Assembly (NCBI GenBank): GCA_902612605.1
Contig: CACMDY010000006.1
Location: 1-64,000 of the forward strand
Source of the DNA: an uncultured Pelagibacteraceae bacterium
Lineage (GTDB): Bacteria; Pseudomonadota; Alphaproteobacteria; Pelagibacterales; Pelagibacteraceae
Direction: 5' to 3'
DNA length: 64,000 nt
The notes below the pieces were generated by a model. It did not search any database, was not told where the DNA came from, and was given only the letters and a program-made list of their open reading frames with translations. Below, one piece after another: positions 44,320-54,850 of this stretch. Each line of letters begins with the position of its first letter. The first letter of the stretch is position 1. The translations under genes were made by a program, and so were the position numbers.

Positions 44320-44739
44320 TTACCAAGTTCCGGTATTTTCCATTGATGACCAAGGCTCTTTAGGAGGAAGATTTCCCTCCTGAAGTATTTCAATTGATAT
44401 TTTATCTGGTGATTTCACAAATGCCATATGACCATCTCTAGGTGGTCTATTAATTGTATAACCCATATCCATTAGTCTTTGACATATTTCGTATATATTT
44501 TTAACTCTATAAGCTAAGTGACCAAAATTTCTAGATCCCTCTCCTAAATTGTCACCGTCCCAATTATAAGTTAGTTCAATTTCTGCATTATTGTCGTTTG
44601 GTGCAGCTAAAAAAATTAATGTATATCTGCCTTTTTCATTTTCCATTCTTTTTGTCTCTTTTAAACCCAGTCCATCACAAAAAAATTTTAACGACTCCTG
44701 AATATTAGAGATTCTGATCATTGTGTGTAAATATTTCAT
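44320..44739 (-). CDS. gloA: Lactoylglutathione lyase (glyoxalase I) or VOC relative
   Basis: It detoxifies methylglyoxal by converting its glutathione hemithioacetal to lactoylglutathione. The 139-residue protein begins KYLHTMIRISNIQESLKFF, with the first metal His, and has AEIELTYNWD (metal Glu), FGHLAYRVKNIYEICQ (second His) and KSPDKISIEILQ (second Glu), as in GloA. Length is typical. The glutathione genes gshA and gshB in this window supply its cofactor. It follows guaA's start by 20 bases in the opposite order, so it is read independently. Confidence 0.87.
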   Translation of the reverse strand: MKYLHTMIRISNIQESLKFFCDGLGLKETKRMENEKGRYTLIFLAAPNDNNAEIELTYNWDGDNLGEGSRNFGHLAYRVKNIYEICQRLMDMGYTINRPPRDGHMAFVKSPDKISIEILQEGNLPPKEPWSSMENTGTW

Positions 44740-44759
44740 AGTAAAATTATAATTTATTT

Positions 44760-46331
44760 CTATTCTAGTTCAATAGTACTTGGTGGTTTAGAAGTCACAT
44801 CATAAACTACTCTATTTATACCTCGAATATTATTAACTATTTTATTCGATACCATTTGCATAAATGATTTATTAAATTGAAAATAATCCGCTGTCATTCC
44901 ATCTTCAGATGTTATTGCTCTAAGCAAGCATAAATATTCATAGGTTCTATTGTCTCCCATGACACCAACAGTTTTAACAGGCAGTAATGCAGCATAAGCC
45001 TGCCATATCTTATGATATAGATTATGTTCTCTTAATGCGTTTACAAAATAATTATCTGCTTCTTTTAAAATTTTTATTTTTTCTTTAGTAATTGTACCTG
45101 GCATTCTAATTGCTAAACCAGGACCAGGAAAAGGATGTCTAGAAATAATTTCTTTACTTAAATTTAATTCTAGACCCAACATTCTAACTTCATCTTTAAA
45201 TAAATACTTCAATGGCTCAACCAATTTTAATTTCATTTTTTTTGGCAAACCGCCTACATTATGATGAGACTTAATTTTTGACGTTTGACTTCCTGTTACA
45301 GATTTACTTTCAATTAAATCAGGGTATAGAGTTCCTTGAGCTAAAAATTTTACATTTTTTGTTTTTTTTGCGTATTTTTCAAAAAGTTTGATAAATAAAT
45401 TTCCAATAATTTTTCTTTTTTTTTCTGGATCTGTTACATTTTTTAATTTGCTTATAAATAATTGTTCAGCATTTACATAAATTAAATTCAATTTGAATTT
45501 TTTTCTAAAAGTATTTACTACTTGTTTTTCTTCGTTTTTTCTGAGCAGACCGGTATTAACGAATATACAAGTTAAGTTTTTTCCAATCGCATTACTAATT
45601 AATTTTGCTACTACACTACTATCTACTCCACCAGATAATGCACAAATTACTTTAGAATTTCCAACTTGTTCTTTAATTTGTTGCATAAGTTTGGATTTTT
45701 GATTTTTTGATGTCCAATTTTTTTTAATTTTACAAATTTTAATTACAAAGTTTTTTAATATTACTTTGCCTTTAACTGTATGGGAAACTTCTGGATGAAA
45801 CTGTATGCCATATATTTTTTTTTTTACATTTTCTATCATGCATAATTTCGAATTTGAGGATTTTGCTATGACTTTAAAACCTTTAGGTAATTTAATTACC
45901 TCATCTCCATGGCTCATCCATACATTGGTAGATTTTTTTGAAAAGAAATTTTCGGTTAAAGCGCTTTTTTTTAATTTTGTAACTTTTGCCAACCCGAATT
46001 CTCTTGATTTTGCTCGTTTTACTTTACCTCCTAATTCTTTAGAGATTATCTGGTGACCAAAACAAATACCTAAAATTGGAATATTTAAACTTAATATACT
46101 TCTATTGAATTTAACTTTTTTATTTTGATAAACATTTAAGGGACCACCTGATAAAATGATACCTTTCACATTTTTTTCATTTTTGTAGTCTTTAAGTTTG
46201 TTGTGACTTATAATTTCACAAAAAACATTTAATTCTCTTACTTTTCTTGCAATTAATTGTGTAAACTGAGACCCAAAATCGATTATTAAAATTTTATCTA
46301 GATTATTTTCAAGACGCATCTTTTTTTTCAA
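44760..46331 (-). CDS. guaA: GMP synthase (glutamine-hydrolysing)
   Basis: It converts XMP to GMP using glutamine. The 523-residue protein has the class I amidotransferase domain (nucleophile Cys in LGICFGHQI, His-Glu in [10 protein letters not shown]), the ATP-pyrophosphatase loop [13 protein letters not shown], and the dimerisation domain ending in [11 protein letters not shown] start at 46319 ([11 protein letters not shown]) would shorten the overlap with the TPR gene from 23 to 11 bases. It forms a guaB-TPR-guaA operon. Confidence 0.95.
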   Translation of the reverse strand: MKKKMRLENNLDKILIIDFGSQFTQLIARKVRELNVFCEIISHNKLKDYKNEKNVKGIILSGGPLNVYQNKKVKFNRSILSLNIPILGICFGHQIISKELGGKVKRAKSREFGLAKVTKLKKSALTENFFSKKSTNVWMSHGDEVIKLPKGFKVIAKSSNSKLCMIENVKKKIYGIQFHPEVSHTVKGKVILKNFVIKICKIKKNWTSKNQKSKLMQQIKEQVGNSKVICALSGGVDSSVVAKLISNAIGKNLTCIFVNTGLLRKNEEKQVVNTFRKKFKLNLIYVNAEQLFISKLKNVTDPEKKRKIIGNLFIKLFEKYAKKTKNVKFLAQGTLYPDLIESKSVTGSQTSKIKSHHNVGGLPKKMKLKLVEPLKYLFKDEVRMLGLELNLSKEIISRHPFPGPGLAIRMPGTITKEKIKILKEADNYFVNALREHNLYHKIWQAYAALLPVKTVGVMGDNRTYEYLCLLRAITSEDGMTADYFQFNKSFMQMVSNKIVNNIRGINRVVYDVTSKPPSTIELE

Positions 46332-46743
46332 ACTCTTTTAGGCGTTTGTTAATAGATGCGATTTTATCACAAAGGTTCGAGCATATTTTCTTAAAATCTT
46401 CTCTAAGTTCCGTTGCTTTAGAAAAATTAGATCTTTCTAACTCAATGTCTATTAATAGATACATTGCCTCTTCGTTGTTTGGCTCGAGTAGTAAGACTGT
46501 ATTTATATTTTTCTCTAGTTCTGTTTTATTTTCCTCGTTTTTAAATATTTTTGCCAAATATAGATATGACTTTGAGTCTTTGGGATTGTATACAATATTT
46601 CTTTGAAATAAAAATTTTGAATCTTCATATTTTTCATTTTCATAAAGATTTTTTGCTTCATCAAAAAAATTAACTTTCTCCGCGTTAACATTAAAAATTA
46701 AAGTAAAAAGTAAAATTATTGCTAAGGTAATTTTTTTTATCAT
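46309..46743 (-). CDS. Exported TPR protein between guaB and guaA
   Basis: A 144-residue protein with a signal peptide ([23 protein letters not shown], cleavage near residue 21). The rest looks like tetratricopeptide helices: [41 protein letters not shown] and [20 protein letters not shown]-terminal helix has cysteines in [11 protein letters not shown]. It overlaps both guanine genes, by 4 bases with guaB and 11-23 with guaA, so it is co-translated, but its link to nucleotide synthesis is unclear. Function is unknown. Confidence 0.68.
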   Translation of the reverse strand: MIKKITLAIILLFTLIFNVNAEKVNFFDEAKNLYENEKYEDSKFLFQRNIVYNPKDSKSYLYLAKIFKNEENKTELEKNINTVLLLEPNNEEAMYLLIDIELERSNFSKATELREDFKKICSNLCDKIASINKRLKEFEKKDAS

Positions 46744-47804
46744 CTTTTTATTTCGTCTATGTTATGTACCATACTTTCATAAAAACCTGCTTTAGTAATT
46801 TTGACAAATTTTGGTTTTTTTCTAAGATCTTTAATTCTTTTTGCACCTAAGTATCCCATTGATGATTTTAAACCCCCTACAAGTTGGTAGATTATTTTTT
46901 CAACTGTGCCTTTGTATTTAACAAAACCTTCAACACCTTCAGCTACATATTTTGAAGTATCTTTTTGTTTTGATTGAAAATATCTATCTGCTGATCCTTT
47001 ATTCATTGCTCCAATAGATCCCATGCCCCTAAAACTTTTAAATAATTTACCACCTCTTTTTATAATTCTACCTGGAGCCTGATCTGTTCCTGCAAATAAT
47101 GATCCAATCATCACCGCATCTGCTCCTGCTGCAAGTGCTTTTGCAATATCCCCAGAAAATTTGATACCTCCATCAGCTATTAATGTTGTTTTACTTTTGC
47201 CCATACCTTTTTTTACATCTAAAATTGCACTTAACTGTGGAACTCCAATCCCGGCAACTAATCTTGTAGTGCATATAGATCCTGGTCCAATTCCAACTTT
47301 TATAATATCTACTCCTTGCTTAATCAGAAATTTAGCTGCTTCTGCTGTAGCAATATTACCTGCACATAAAGCTGTTTTAGTTGGTTTAATTTTTTTAATT
47401 TTTTTTATTATTTCAGCAACTTTTTTTGTATGGCCATGAGCTGTATCAACAACAATTAAATCGATATTTTCTTTTAAAATCTTTTGAGCTCTTATGTGTT
47501 CGTTTAAACTTGCACCAACAGCTGCACCAACTAACATTTTTTTTGCTTTTACTTTTCTTATTTCTTTTATCTGATCATTTATTGATAAATTTCTATGTAT
47601 AACGCCTATTCCACCCTTTTTACCAATTGAAATAGCCATATTAGACTCTGTTACAGTATCCATTGCTGAAGTTAGAAGGGGTATAGAAATATTTAAGTGT
47701 TTTGATAATTTAGCTTCTGTCTTTACTTCTGAAGGTAAAATTTCAGAATAATTTGGTGCTAAAGTTACATCATCGAAAGTGAGCGCTTCTTTGATAGGAT
47801 CCAT
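46740..47804 (-). CDS. guaB: IMP dehydrogenase lacking CBS domains
   Basis: The enzyme oxidises IMP to XMP, the branch point to guanine nucleotides. The catalytic barrel is complete: LTFDDVTLAPNYSEILP at the start, the active-site Cys178 in GIGPGSICTTRLVAG, DGGIKFSGDIAKALAAGADAVMIGS and FRGMGSIGAMNKGS (the flap side). The protein is only 354 residues, against about 490 in most bacteria, because EIRKVKAKK at 82-90 joins LVGAAVGAS directly and the CBS pair is absent. Adenine/guanine nucleotide control by CBS domains is therefore lost. Confidence 0.95.
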   Translation of the reverse strand: MDPIKEALTFDDVTLAPNYSEILPSEVKTEAKLSKHLNISIPLLTSAMDTVTESNMAISIGKKGGIGVIHRNLSINDQIKEIRKVKAKKMLVGAAVGASLNEHIRAQKILKENIDLIVVDTAHGHTKKVAEIIKKIKKIKPTKTALCAGNIATAEAAKFLIKQGVDIIKVGIGPGSICTTRLVAGIGVPQLSAILDVKKGMGKSKTTLIADGGIKFSGDIAKALAAGADAVMIGSLFAGTDQAPGRIIKRGGKLFKSFRGMGSIGAMNKGSADRYFQSKQKDTSKYVAEGVEGFVKYKGTVEKIIYQLVGGLKSSMGYLGAKRIKDLRKKPKFVKITKAGFYESMVHNIDEIKR

Positions 47805-47841
47805 GTCCTTATATAAACGATTCTTAAAAAAATGAAAGTAT

Positions 47842-48453
47842 CTATCTTAAATTTTTGCAGATTAAAAAACTTTCTTTAGAGTCTTTTCTACTTGCTGGAG
47901 GCTTATAGACATTAAATTTTACAAAATTTTTTTTTGAAAATGTAATTATCTCATTAAATGAAGTTCCCATAAATAATTTTGAGACAAAATAGCCATTTGG
48001 CTTCATCATTTTTGTAGCGAAATCCAAAGCTTCTAAAACTAATTCTCCAGTTACCATAGAGTCTAGATTTTTATTTCCCGTAGTATTGACTGCCATATCT
48101 GAAATAATTAGGTCAATTTTTCCAGCAAAATAATTATTAATTTTATTTTGTTGCTCAGTATCCGTAAAATCTCCTTTTAAAATTTTTACATTCTTTATTT
48201 CTTCTATTTCTTGTAAATCTATTGCTAAATGCTTATTACATTTTAAATTAATTGATATATATTGAGACCAGCTTCCAGGAGCAGCTCCAAGATCTATTAC
48301 TGATATATTATTTTTTAAAAATTTAAATTTTTCGTTAATTTCTTTTAATTTATAAACGGCTCTTGATCTATATCCTTCAACTTTTGATTGTCTAACATAA
48401 ATATCTCTTCTCTGCTTATTAATCCAATTTTTTGAGATTTTATTTTTTTTCAA
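47842..48453 (-). CDS. rlmE: 23S rRNA 2'-O-methyltransferase
   Basis: The FtsJ/RrmJ enzyme methylates U2552 of 23S rRNA in the assembling large subunit. The 203-residue protein has SRAVYKLKEINEKF, the SAM site VIDLGAAPGSWSQY, LIISDMAVNTTGN (catalytic Asp) and GYFVSKLFMG (catalytic Lys). The final KESFLICKNLR carries the last catalytic Glu region. It overlaps the glycosyltransferase-like gene upstream by four bases. Confidence 0.92.
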   Translation of the reverse strand: MKKNKISKNWINKQRRDIYVRQSKVEGYRSRAVYKLKEINEKFKFLKNNISVIDLGAAPGSWSQYISINLKCNKHLAIDLQEIEEIKNVKILKGDFTDTEQQNKINNYFAGKIDLIISDMAVNTTGNKNLDSMVTGELVLEALDFATKMMKPNGYFVSKLFMGTSFNEIITFSKKNFVKFNVYKPPASRKDSKESFLICKNLR

Positions 48454-49364
48454 TTAGTTTTGAACCTTAAAGATTTTGAGATTTTATTATTATCCAAAGT
48501 ATTTAATTCTATCTCTAGATTTTTCTCGTTTCTCATATCTTTATCATTTACTTTAATACCACTAGCCAAATGTATAATTCCAATTTTATAATTTGGTAAA
48601 AAAGGTTCCACGAAAATTTTATTCTTTTCATCAAACTTTGGAAGTAAGTTGCTAGCCAACCAGTTGCAATTATGAGGAAGAAATTCAACATCTACATTAT
48701 CAATATATACGCATATATTTATTGCTAGTTGCTCTGAACCAAATATTTGGCCATGACTAAGAGTAGTTTTTAAATTTTTTTGCCAAACATTCCAACAATT
48801 AGAGTCTTTTTCTAATGAGAAAACACCAATATTAATATGCGGAGCGAATGCTAACTTTCTTGCTTTATTAATATCAATTTTAGATTTAATAGCATGTTTA
48901 AAATTTTGAGATTTTATAATTGCTAATTTTCCAAACAGCCAATTAACGTTGCTTAATATTCTATATCCAGGTGTCATTGTCTGGGTAATACCTAGTTTAC
49001 CATTATCACAAGCCTTAAAATATAAGTCTATTGAACTCCAATCTTGAACCCAAGCATCACAATCAATCCAAAGATATTTTTTATAGTTAGGAAAATATTT
49101 TGGAAGAAATGCTCTTGATACCTGGCTTTTTAGCCATTCTTTACCTTTAACTTTAGATTGTGGAACCTCAATATCCCATTCAGCTTTTTTGATCTCGTCT
49201 ACTTTATTTTTTAGAATAGCAGTTTGCTCCTGTGTTAAACCCGCATCAAGTATGCAAATAGCAACCTTGTCAGTGTGATTGAATTGTTTAATAGAGTCTA
49301 TTAATTCATTTAGCAATTCAAAGTAATTAGAATCTGCTAGAGAAATAATTGCATTCTCTTTCAT
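48450..49364 (-). CDS. Glycosyltransferase family 8-like protein
   Basis: A 304-residue protein with a GT-A fold pattern: an N-terminal strand (AIISLADSNYFELLNELI), the metal-binding D-x-D in KYLWIDCDAWVQD at about residue 101, and INIGVFSLEKDSNCW before the acceptor region. The late IGIIHLASGIK contains a His often used for metal binding in GT8 enzymes. The sugar and acceptor are unknown. It overlaps rlmE by four bases and shares a base with pssA, placing it in a message with phospholipid genes. Confidence 0.68.
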   Translation of the reverse strand: MKENAIISLADSNYFELLNELIDSIKQFNHTDKVAICILDAGLTQEQTAILKNKVDEIKKAEWDIEVPQSKVKGKEWLKSQVSRAFLPKYFPNYKKYLWIDCDAWVQDWSSIDLYFKACDNGKLGITQTMTPGYRILSNVNWLFGKLAIIKSQNFKHAIKSKIDINKARKLAFAPHINIGVFSLEKDSNCWNVWQKNLKTTLSHGQIFGSEQLAINICVYIDNVDVEFLPHNCNWLASNLLPKFDEKNKIFVEPFLPNYKIGIIHLASGIKVNDKDMRNEKNLEIELNTLDNNKISKSLRFKTN

Positions 49365-50161
49365 TACAAAATATCTTCGTGATGATCAACGCCATCATCT
49401 TTATCTTTATTTTGTTTTTTTAAAAATAAGTAATGAATTGAACTTGCTGGAATCATTAATAAATAAATAATTCCCGAAATTATAATTGTATTAAAGGTAT
49501 ATATTAGCAACAAACCAAAATACAAAATTATTCCAAATAAAAGAAATATAGAAGTGCTTCTTGGAACAACGATTCTTTTCAAAGAATATGTAGGAATTTT
49601 ACTTATCAAAAGTATAGATATAACAATGAATAAAGATGGAACAATAATATTTTTATTAATAGTTATAAACTGAACTTCGCTAAAACTATAAATTAATGGC
49701 ATTAATACTAATACTCCACCTGCTGGTGACGGAATACCTTCAAAAAAATTATCTCTCCATGAAGGTTCACCTCCTGTTGAAACATTAAATCTTGCAAGTC
49801 TTAAAGCAACACAAACCACATATATTAAAGATATTAACCAACCAAATCTGCCGATATTATCTAGCGCCCAGAAATACATTATAAATGCTGGTGCAACTCC
49901 AAAACTAATTACATCCGTTAATGAATCTAATTCTTTTCCAACTTTTGATGTGGCTTTAATTAATCTTGCAATTCTTCCATCTAAACCATCAATGATTGCA
50001 GCAATTAAAACTGCAATAACTGATAATTCAAATCTTCCATCAAATGCAAATTTAATTGAAGTTAAGCCAATACATACTCCAACAAGAGTCATAATATTCG
50101 GCAAAATAACTCTTGAATTTTTATTTGATACTAATCTTATATTCTTTTTTGGATTTTCCAT
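49364..50161 (-). CDS. pssA: CDP-diacylglycerol-serine O-phosphatidyltransferase
   Basis: It makes phosphatidylserine from CDP-diacylglycerol and serine in the inner membrane. The 265-residue protein has the CDP-alcohol phosphotransferase motif D-G-x2-A-R-x8-G-x3-D-x3-D in DGLDGRIARLIKATSKVGKELDSLTD (in pieces), at about residues 58-83, and several helices after it. psd ends one base away, so both steps of phosphatidylethanolamine synthesis are adjacent. The tail (KKQNKDKDDGVDHHEDIL) is hydrophilic. Confidence 0.93.
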   Translation of the reverse strand: MENPKKNIRLVSNKNSRVILPNIMTLVGVCIGLTSIKFAFDGRFELSVIAVLIAAIIDGLDGRIARLIKATSKVGKELDSLTDVISFGVAPAFIMYFWALDNIGRFGWLISLIYVVCVALRLARFNVSTGGEPSWRDNFFEGIPSPAGGVLVLMPLIYSFSEVQFITINKNIIVPSLFIVISILLISKIPTYSLKRIVVPRSTSIFLLFGIILYFGLLLIYTFNTIIISGIIYLLMIPASSIHYLFLKKQNKDKDDGVDHHEDIL

Positions 50162-50809
50162 TTATCTTTTAGCTATCAATGTTTCTCCAGCAACTGCTCT
50201 TTGATTAACTTTCACTAAAGGTTCATAGTTTTCAAAATATAAATCTGCTCTACTTCCAAATCTAATCATTCCTATTCTAGATCCTTGTTCAACATTTTCT
50301 TCAACTGAGGTATCAGTTACTATTCTCCGTGCAACCAGTCCTGCTATTTGAACTACAATTATGTCTTCGCCATGAGAATTTTTAATTTTGTAATAATTTC
50401 TTTCATTATCCTCACTTGCTTTATCAAGAGATGCATTAATAAATTTTCCAGGTTTGTATAAAATTTCTTCAATTTTTCCTGAACATGGAGATCTATTCAC
50501 ATGGCAGTCAAATACATTCATAAATATACTTACTTTCTTAAACTTTTTGTTTTCAAGTCCCAATTCTTTTGGTCCGTTTGTATCTAAAACTTGTAAAACC
50601 AATCCGTCAGCAGGACTTGTTAAATAGTTCTCATCATTTATTGGAATTCTCTCTGGATCTCTAAAAAAATAATAACACCAAATACTTAAAACCAATCCTA
50701 TGAAACCTAAAAAACCATGAATGAAATATAAAATGATAGTTGCTACTACAAAAATTACTATAAATTTATAGCCTTCGTTATGAATCTTTGGAAAAATTTT
50801 GTCTATCAT
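50162..50809 (-). CDS. psd: Phosphatidylserine decarboxylase, short type
   Basis: It converts phosphatidylserine to phosphatidylethanolamine. The 215 residues fit the short membrane-anchored form, with two hydrophobic segments near residues 15-45. The self-cleavage site is Gly-Ser in RFGSRADLYF, where Ser186 becomes the pyruvoyl group; the upstream FDCHVNRSPCSGKIEEI is a further signature. It pairs with pssA immediately downstream and diverges from icd. Confidence 0.93.
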   Translation of the reverse strand: MIDKIFPKIHNEGYKFIVIFVVATIILYFIHGFLGFIGLVLSIWCYYFFRDPERIPINDENYLTSPADGLVLQVLDTNGPKELGLENKKFKKVSIFMNVFDCHVNRSPCSGKIEEILYKPGKFINASLDKASEDNERNYYKIKNSHGEDIIVVQIAGLVARRIVTDTSVEENVEQGSRIGMIRFGSRADLYFENYEPLVKVNQRAVAGETLIAKR

Positions 50810-50883
50810 AATCGTTCAATTGATAATTCTGGATTAATATGTATATAAAAAGTATAAATTCAATTATTAAGATACATCAAAAA

Positions 50884-52098
50884 ATGAGCAAAATTAAGGT
50901 AAAAAATCCCATTGTCGAGCTAGACGGCGATGAAATGACAAGAGTAATTTGGGAATTCATCAAAAACAAATTAATTCTACCTTATTTGGATTTAGGCATT
51001 GAGTATTACGATCTAGGAATGAAAAGCAGGGATGATACAGATGACAAAATTACAATCGACTGTGCCAATGCAATCAAGAAAAATGGAGTAGGTATCAAAT
51101 GCGCAACTATTACTCCTGACGAGGCGAGAGTTGAAGAATTTAAATTAAAGAAAATGTGGAGATCACCAAATGGAACAATAAGAAATATTATTGGAGGAAC
51201 AGTATTTAGAGAGCCAATAATTTGTAAAAATATTCCTAAACTTGTCCCATCTTGGACAGATCCTTTAATTATTGGAAGGCATGCTTTTGGTGATCAATAT
51301 AGAGCTACAGATTTTTTGGTTCCAGGAAAAGGTAAATTAGAAGTTAAGTGGACATCGGAAGATGGAAGTGATGAAAAAAAATATGAGGTATTTGATTTCC
51401 CAGGACCTGGTATTGCTCTTTCAATGTATAATTTAGATAAATCAATTGAGGACTTTGCAAGGTCATGTTTCAATTACGGTCTAATAAAAAAATGGCCTGT
51501 ATATTTATCAACTAAGAATACTATACTAAAAAAATATGATGGTAGATTTAAAGATATATTTCAAAATATTTTTGAAAAAGATTTTAAATCAGAATTTGAA
51601 AAAAATAAGATAACTTATGAACATAGGTTAATCGATGATATGGTTGCTTGTGCTATGAAGTGGCACGGTAAATATATCTGGGCTTGTAAAAACTATGATG
51701 GCGATGTTCAGTCAGATACTGTTGCTCAAGGTTATGGTTCTTTAGGTTTAATGACAAGTGTTTTATTAGCACCTGATGGCAGAACAATGGAAGCAGAAGC
51801 GGCTCATGGAACTGTTACTCGACATTTTAGAATGCATCAGCAAGGTAAAGAAACATCAACCAATCCAATTGCATCTATATTTGCTTGGACAAGAGGTTTA
51901 GCACACAGAGGAAAGTTAGATAATAATGATGAATTAATTAAATTTGCTAAAACACTTGAGGAAGTATGTGTTGAGTCAGTTGAATCAGGTTCAATGACCA
52001 AAGATTTGGCAATACTTATTGGTCCTTCTACAAATTATTTAACAACTAACCAGTTTTTAGATGTAATTGATGGAAGTTTAAAGCAAAAATTAAATTAA
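50884..52098 (+). CDS. icd: NADP-dependent isocitrate dehydrogenase, eukaryote-like type
   Basis: It oxidises isocitrate to 2-oxoglutarate. I use the ATG at 50884 ([18 protein letters not shown]), as the family begins here; the open frame to 50839 adds 15 unlikely residues. The 404-residue protein is the homodimeric type found in mitochondria and alphaproteobacteria: [57 protein letters not shown], and [11 protein letters not shown]. It ends nine bases inside the convergent alaS. Confidence 0.95.
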   Translation: MSKIKVKNPIVELDGDEMTRVIWEFIKNKLILPYLDLGIEYYDLGMKSRDDTDDKITIDCANAIKKNGVGIKCATITPDEARVEEFKLKKMWRSPNGTIRNIIGGTVFREPIICKNIPKLVPSWTDPLIIGRHAFGDQYRATDFLVPGKGKLEVKWTSEDGSDEKKYEVFDFPGPGIALSMYNLDKSIEDFARSCFNYGLIKKWPVYLSTKNTILKKYDGRFKDIFQNIFEKDFKSEFEKNKITYEHRLIDDMVACAMKWHGKYIWACKNYDGDVQSDTVAQGYGSLGLMTSVLLAPDGRTMEAEAAHGTVTRHFRMHQQGKETSTNPIASIFAWTRGLAHRGKLDNNDELIKFAKTLEEVCVESVESGSMTKDLAILIGPSTNYLTTNQFLDVIDGSLKQKLN

Positions 52099-54753
52099 GG
52101 TTTTTAGTTTTTCTAAAGCTTCGTCGATTTTATTAGAGTCTTGGCCTCCAGCCTGTGCAAAATCTTTACGGCCTCCACCGCCCTTTCCACCAATAATATC
52201 AGATCCTAGTTTTGCAAATTTAACTGCATCGTATTTATTTGTTAAATTTTCTGTTACACCTACAGCAAGACCAACTTTCTCATCCTTATTTGCAAATACT
52301 ACTACTATTCCCTTACCCAACTCTTTTTTACCTGCATCAACGAGTTTTCTTAGGTCTTTTGGAGATAAATCTTGAACTTTTTGTAATCTAACTTGAGTGC
52401 CATTTATATTTTCATCTTTAATTATGTTTTTTGTTTTATCAGCTAAAACTGATTGAACATTTATTTGCTCTAGTTGTTTATTGAGGTCTTTAATTAATCC
52501 TTTCGTATCTTTATTTTCTAGATTTGGTTTTCCACCTAATTTAATAATTTGTGCAGACACTTCTTCAATATTGTCTTCATCCTTTTGTGCAGAAAGGTTT
52601 GACATTTTTTCCTTGTTTTTTAAGAATATTTCGAGTTGTTTGTCCCTTAAAGCCTCAACCCTTCTAACTCCAGCAGCTATTGAGGATTGGCTAATAGTTT
52701 TAAATTTTCCAATATCACCTGTATTTTTTACATGTGTTCCACCACATAATTCTGTTGAAAAATAAGAGTTATTTTCTGCCCCCATAGAAACTACTCTTAC
52801 CTCTTCTCCATATTTTTCACCAAAAAAAGCTAAAGCACCTTTTTCAATGGCAGCTTTTGGTGTCATAATTCTTGTAGTTACATCAGTTTTGTTTTGCACG
52901 TATTCATTAACTAATTTATCAATAATTGTTAGCTCATCCTCTGTAATTGGTTTCATATGACTAAAGTCAAATCTTAACCTATCAGGCGCAACTAAAGATC
53001 CTTTTTGCATAACGTGTTTTCCCAATGTTCTTCTCAAAGACTCATGTAATAAATGGGTTGCAGAATGATATGCCTTAAGATTGTTACGTCTTTCAATATC
53101 TATTTTCATTTCTACAACGTCTTTAATCTTAATCTCACCAGATTTTAGAATGCCATAATGTATAAACAGATCTCCAAGTTTTTTTTGAGTATCTGTAACC
53201 TCAAATACTGAATTACCAGATACTATTGTTCCTTGATCTCCAACTTGTCCACCGGACTCTCCATAAAAAGGGGTTTGATTAGTAATAATTATCCCTTCCT
53301 CACCATTTGAAATATTTTGTGCTTCTTTATTATTTTTAATTATCGATAACACCACTCCTTCTGATTGGTTAAACTCATACCCAAGAAACTCTGTAGGTCC
53401 TATTTTATCTTTTATACCAAACCAGATTTCTTCTTCAGAGGCATCTCCAGAACCTTTCCAATTTTGTTTTGCAAGCTCTTTGCTCTTTTTCATTAATTCA
53501 TCAAATTTATTTTGATCAACGGTCAAAGATTTATTTTTTAAAATATCTTCTGTTAGGTCTAACGGGAAACCGTAAGTATCATATAATTTAAACGCTACTT
53601 CACCTGGTAAAACTTTTTTTATTTTTGAAATTTCATCATTCAAAATTTTAATTCCCCTATCAAGTAATACTAAAAATTTTTCTTCTTCCATTTTTAATGT
53701 TTCTTTGATTAAAGTCTCTGATCTTTCTAATTCAGGATAATTTCCTTTCATTTCATCTTTCAATGTATCAAAGATTTTATTGAAGACTGGTTCTTTAGAA
53801 CCTAGCAAATGAGAATGTCTCATTCCTCTTCTCATTATCCTTCTAAGAACATAGCCTCTGCCTTCATTTGAAGGTAATACTCCTTCTGCAAGAAGAAATG
53901 AGCTAGCTCTTAGGTGATCTGCAATTACTCTAAAGCTTGATAAATTATTTTCTTCTTGTTTTACTTTTGTAAATTCAGAAATAGAACTAATTAATTTTTT
54001 AAAATGATCTGTTTCATAATTATCATGTGTGCCCTGAAGTAATGCTGCAATTCTCTCTAAACCCATTCCAGTATCTACAGAAGGTTTTGGAAGGTTAATT
54101 CTTTTATCTTTTGAAACTTGCTCAAATTGCATGAAGACTAAATTCCATATCTCAATATATCTATCGCCATCCTCATCTTTGGTTCCGGGTAAACCACCTT
54201 TTAAATGATCTCCATGATCATAAAATATCTCTGAACAGGGTCCGCAAGGACCCGTTTCACCCATTGACCAAAAGTTATCTGAAGTTGCTATCCTAATAAT
54301 TCTATCGTCGCTAAAACCCGCTATTTTCTTCCAAAAATTGAAGGCTTCATCGTCTTCATGAAATACTGTTACATATAATCTGTCTTTATTTAATCCAAAA
54401 TCTTTAGTAATTAAATTCCAAGCAAGTTCAATTCCCCTTTCCTTGAAGTAATCTCCGAAAGAAAAATTTCCAAGCATTTCAAAAAATGTATGGTGTCTTG
54501 GAGTATAACCAACGTTTTCAAGATCGTTATGTTTACCTCCTGCTCTTACACATTTTTGAGAAGTAGTAGCTCTTTGATAATCCCTTTTTTCTAGTCCAGT
54601 AAAAACATTTTTAAACTGGACCATGCCTGAATTTGCAAACATTAATGTTGGATCATTATTTGGAACCAAATTGCTAGACTCGACTATCTTGTGATCATTT
54701 TTTTCAAAATAATCTAGAAAAGTTGATCTGATCTCGTTTAATGTTTTTGCCAT
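52090..54753 (-). CDS. alaS: Alanyl-tRNA synthetase
   Basis: It charges tRNA-Ala. The 887-residue protein has all regions: class II catalytic core ([41 protein letters not shown]), the tRNA domain, the editing domain with the zinc motif ([13 protein letters not shown] and [13 protein letters not shown]), and the C-terminal C-Ala domain with [16 protein letters not shown]. Length is normal for bacteria. It follows recA's terminator on the same strand, so it has a separate or partly readthrough promoter. Confidence 0.95.
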   Translation of the reverse strand: MAKTLNEIRSTFLDYFEKNDHKIVESSNLVPNNDPTLMFANSGMVQFKNVFTGLEKRDYQRATTSQKCVRAGGKHNDLENVGYTPRHHTFFEMLGNFSFGDYFKERGIELAWNLITKDFGLNKDRLYVTVFHEDDEAFNFWKKIAGFSDDRIIRIATSDNFWSMGETGPCGPCSEIFYDHGDHLKGGLPGTKDEDGDRYIEIWNLVFMQFEQVSKDKRINLPKPSVDTGMGLERIAALLQGTHDNYETDHFKKLISSISEFTKVKQEENNLSSFRVIADHLRASSFLLAEGVLPSNEGRGYVLRRIMRRGMRHSHLLGSKEPVFNKIFDTLKDEMKGNYPELERSETLIKETLKMEEEKFLVLLDRGIKILNDEISKIKKVLPGEVAFKLYDTYGFPLDLTEDILKNKSLTVDQNKFDELMKKSKELAKQNWKGSGDASEEEIWFGIKDKIGPTEFLGYEFNQSEGVVLSIIKNNKEAQNISNGEEGIIITNQTPFYGESGGQVGDQGTIVSGNSVFEVTDTQKKLGDLFIHYGILKSGEIKIKDVVEMKIDIERRNNLKAYHSATHLLHESLRRTLGKHVMQKGSLVAPDRLRFDFSHMKPITEDELTIIDKLVNEYVQNKTDVTTRIMTPKAAIEKGALAFFGEKYGEEVRVVSMGAENNSYFSTELCGGTHVKNTGDIGKFKTISQSSIAAGVRRVEALRDKQLEIFLKNKEKMSNLSAQKDEDNIEEVSAQIIKLGGKPNLENKDTKGLIKDLNKQLEQINVQSVLADKTKNIIKDENINGTQVRLQKVQDLSPKDLRKLVDAGKKELGKGIVVVFANKDEKVGLAVGVTENLTNKYDAVKFAKLGSDIIGGKGGGGRKDFAQAGGQDSNKIDEALEKLKTLI

Positions 54754-54803
54754 ATTTAGTTAAAATACAGCTTTTTCTATTGATGTCTACACCTCTAAAG
54801 GGA

Positions 54804-54832
54804 AAAAAGGCGCCCTTTCGAGCGCCTTTTTA
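54804..54832 (-). terminator. Intrinsic terminator after recA
   Basis: On the minus strand AAAAAGGCGC-TCGAAAGG-GCGCCTTTTT forms a GC-rich stem with an eight-base or shorter loop followed by T residues, 19 bases past the recA stop. This is the form of an intrinsic terminator and separates recA from alaS. Confidence 0.8.
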
Positions 54833-54850
54833 ATAACTAAAAGTTATCTG

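Noticed and set aside
50839-50883. Fifteen-residue extension of isocitrate dehydrogenase
   Set aside because: Family members begin at MSKIKV-like sequence; the extension is a random-looking lysine/isoleucine stretch.
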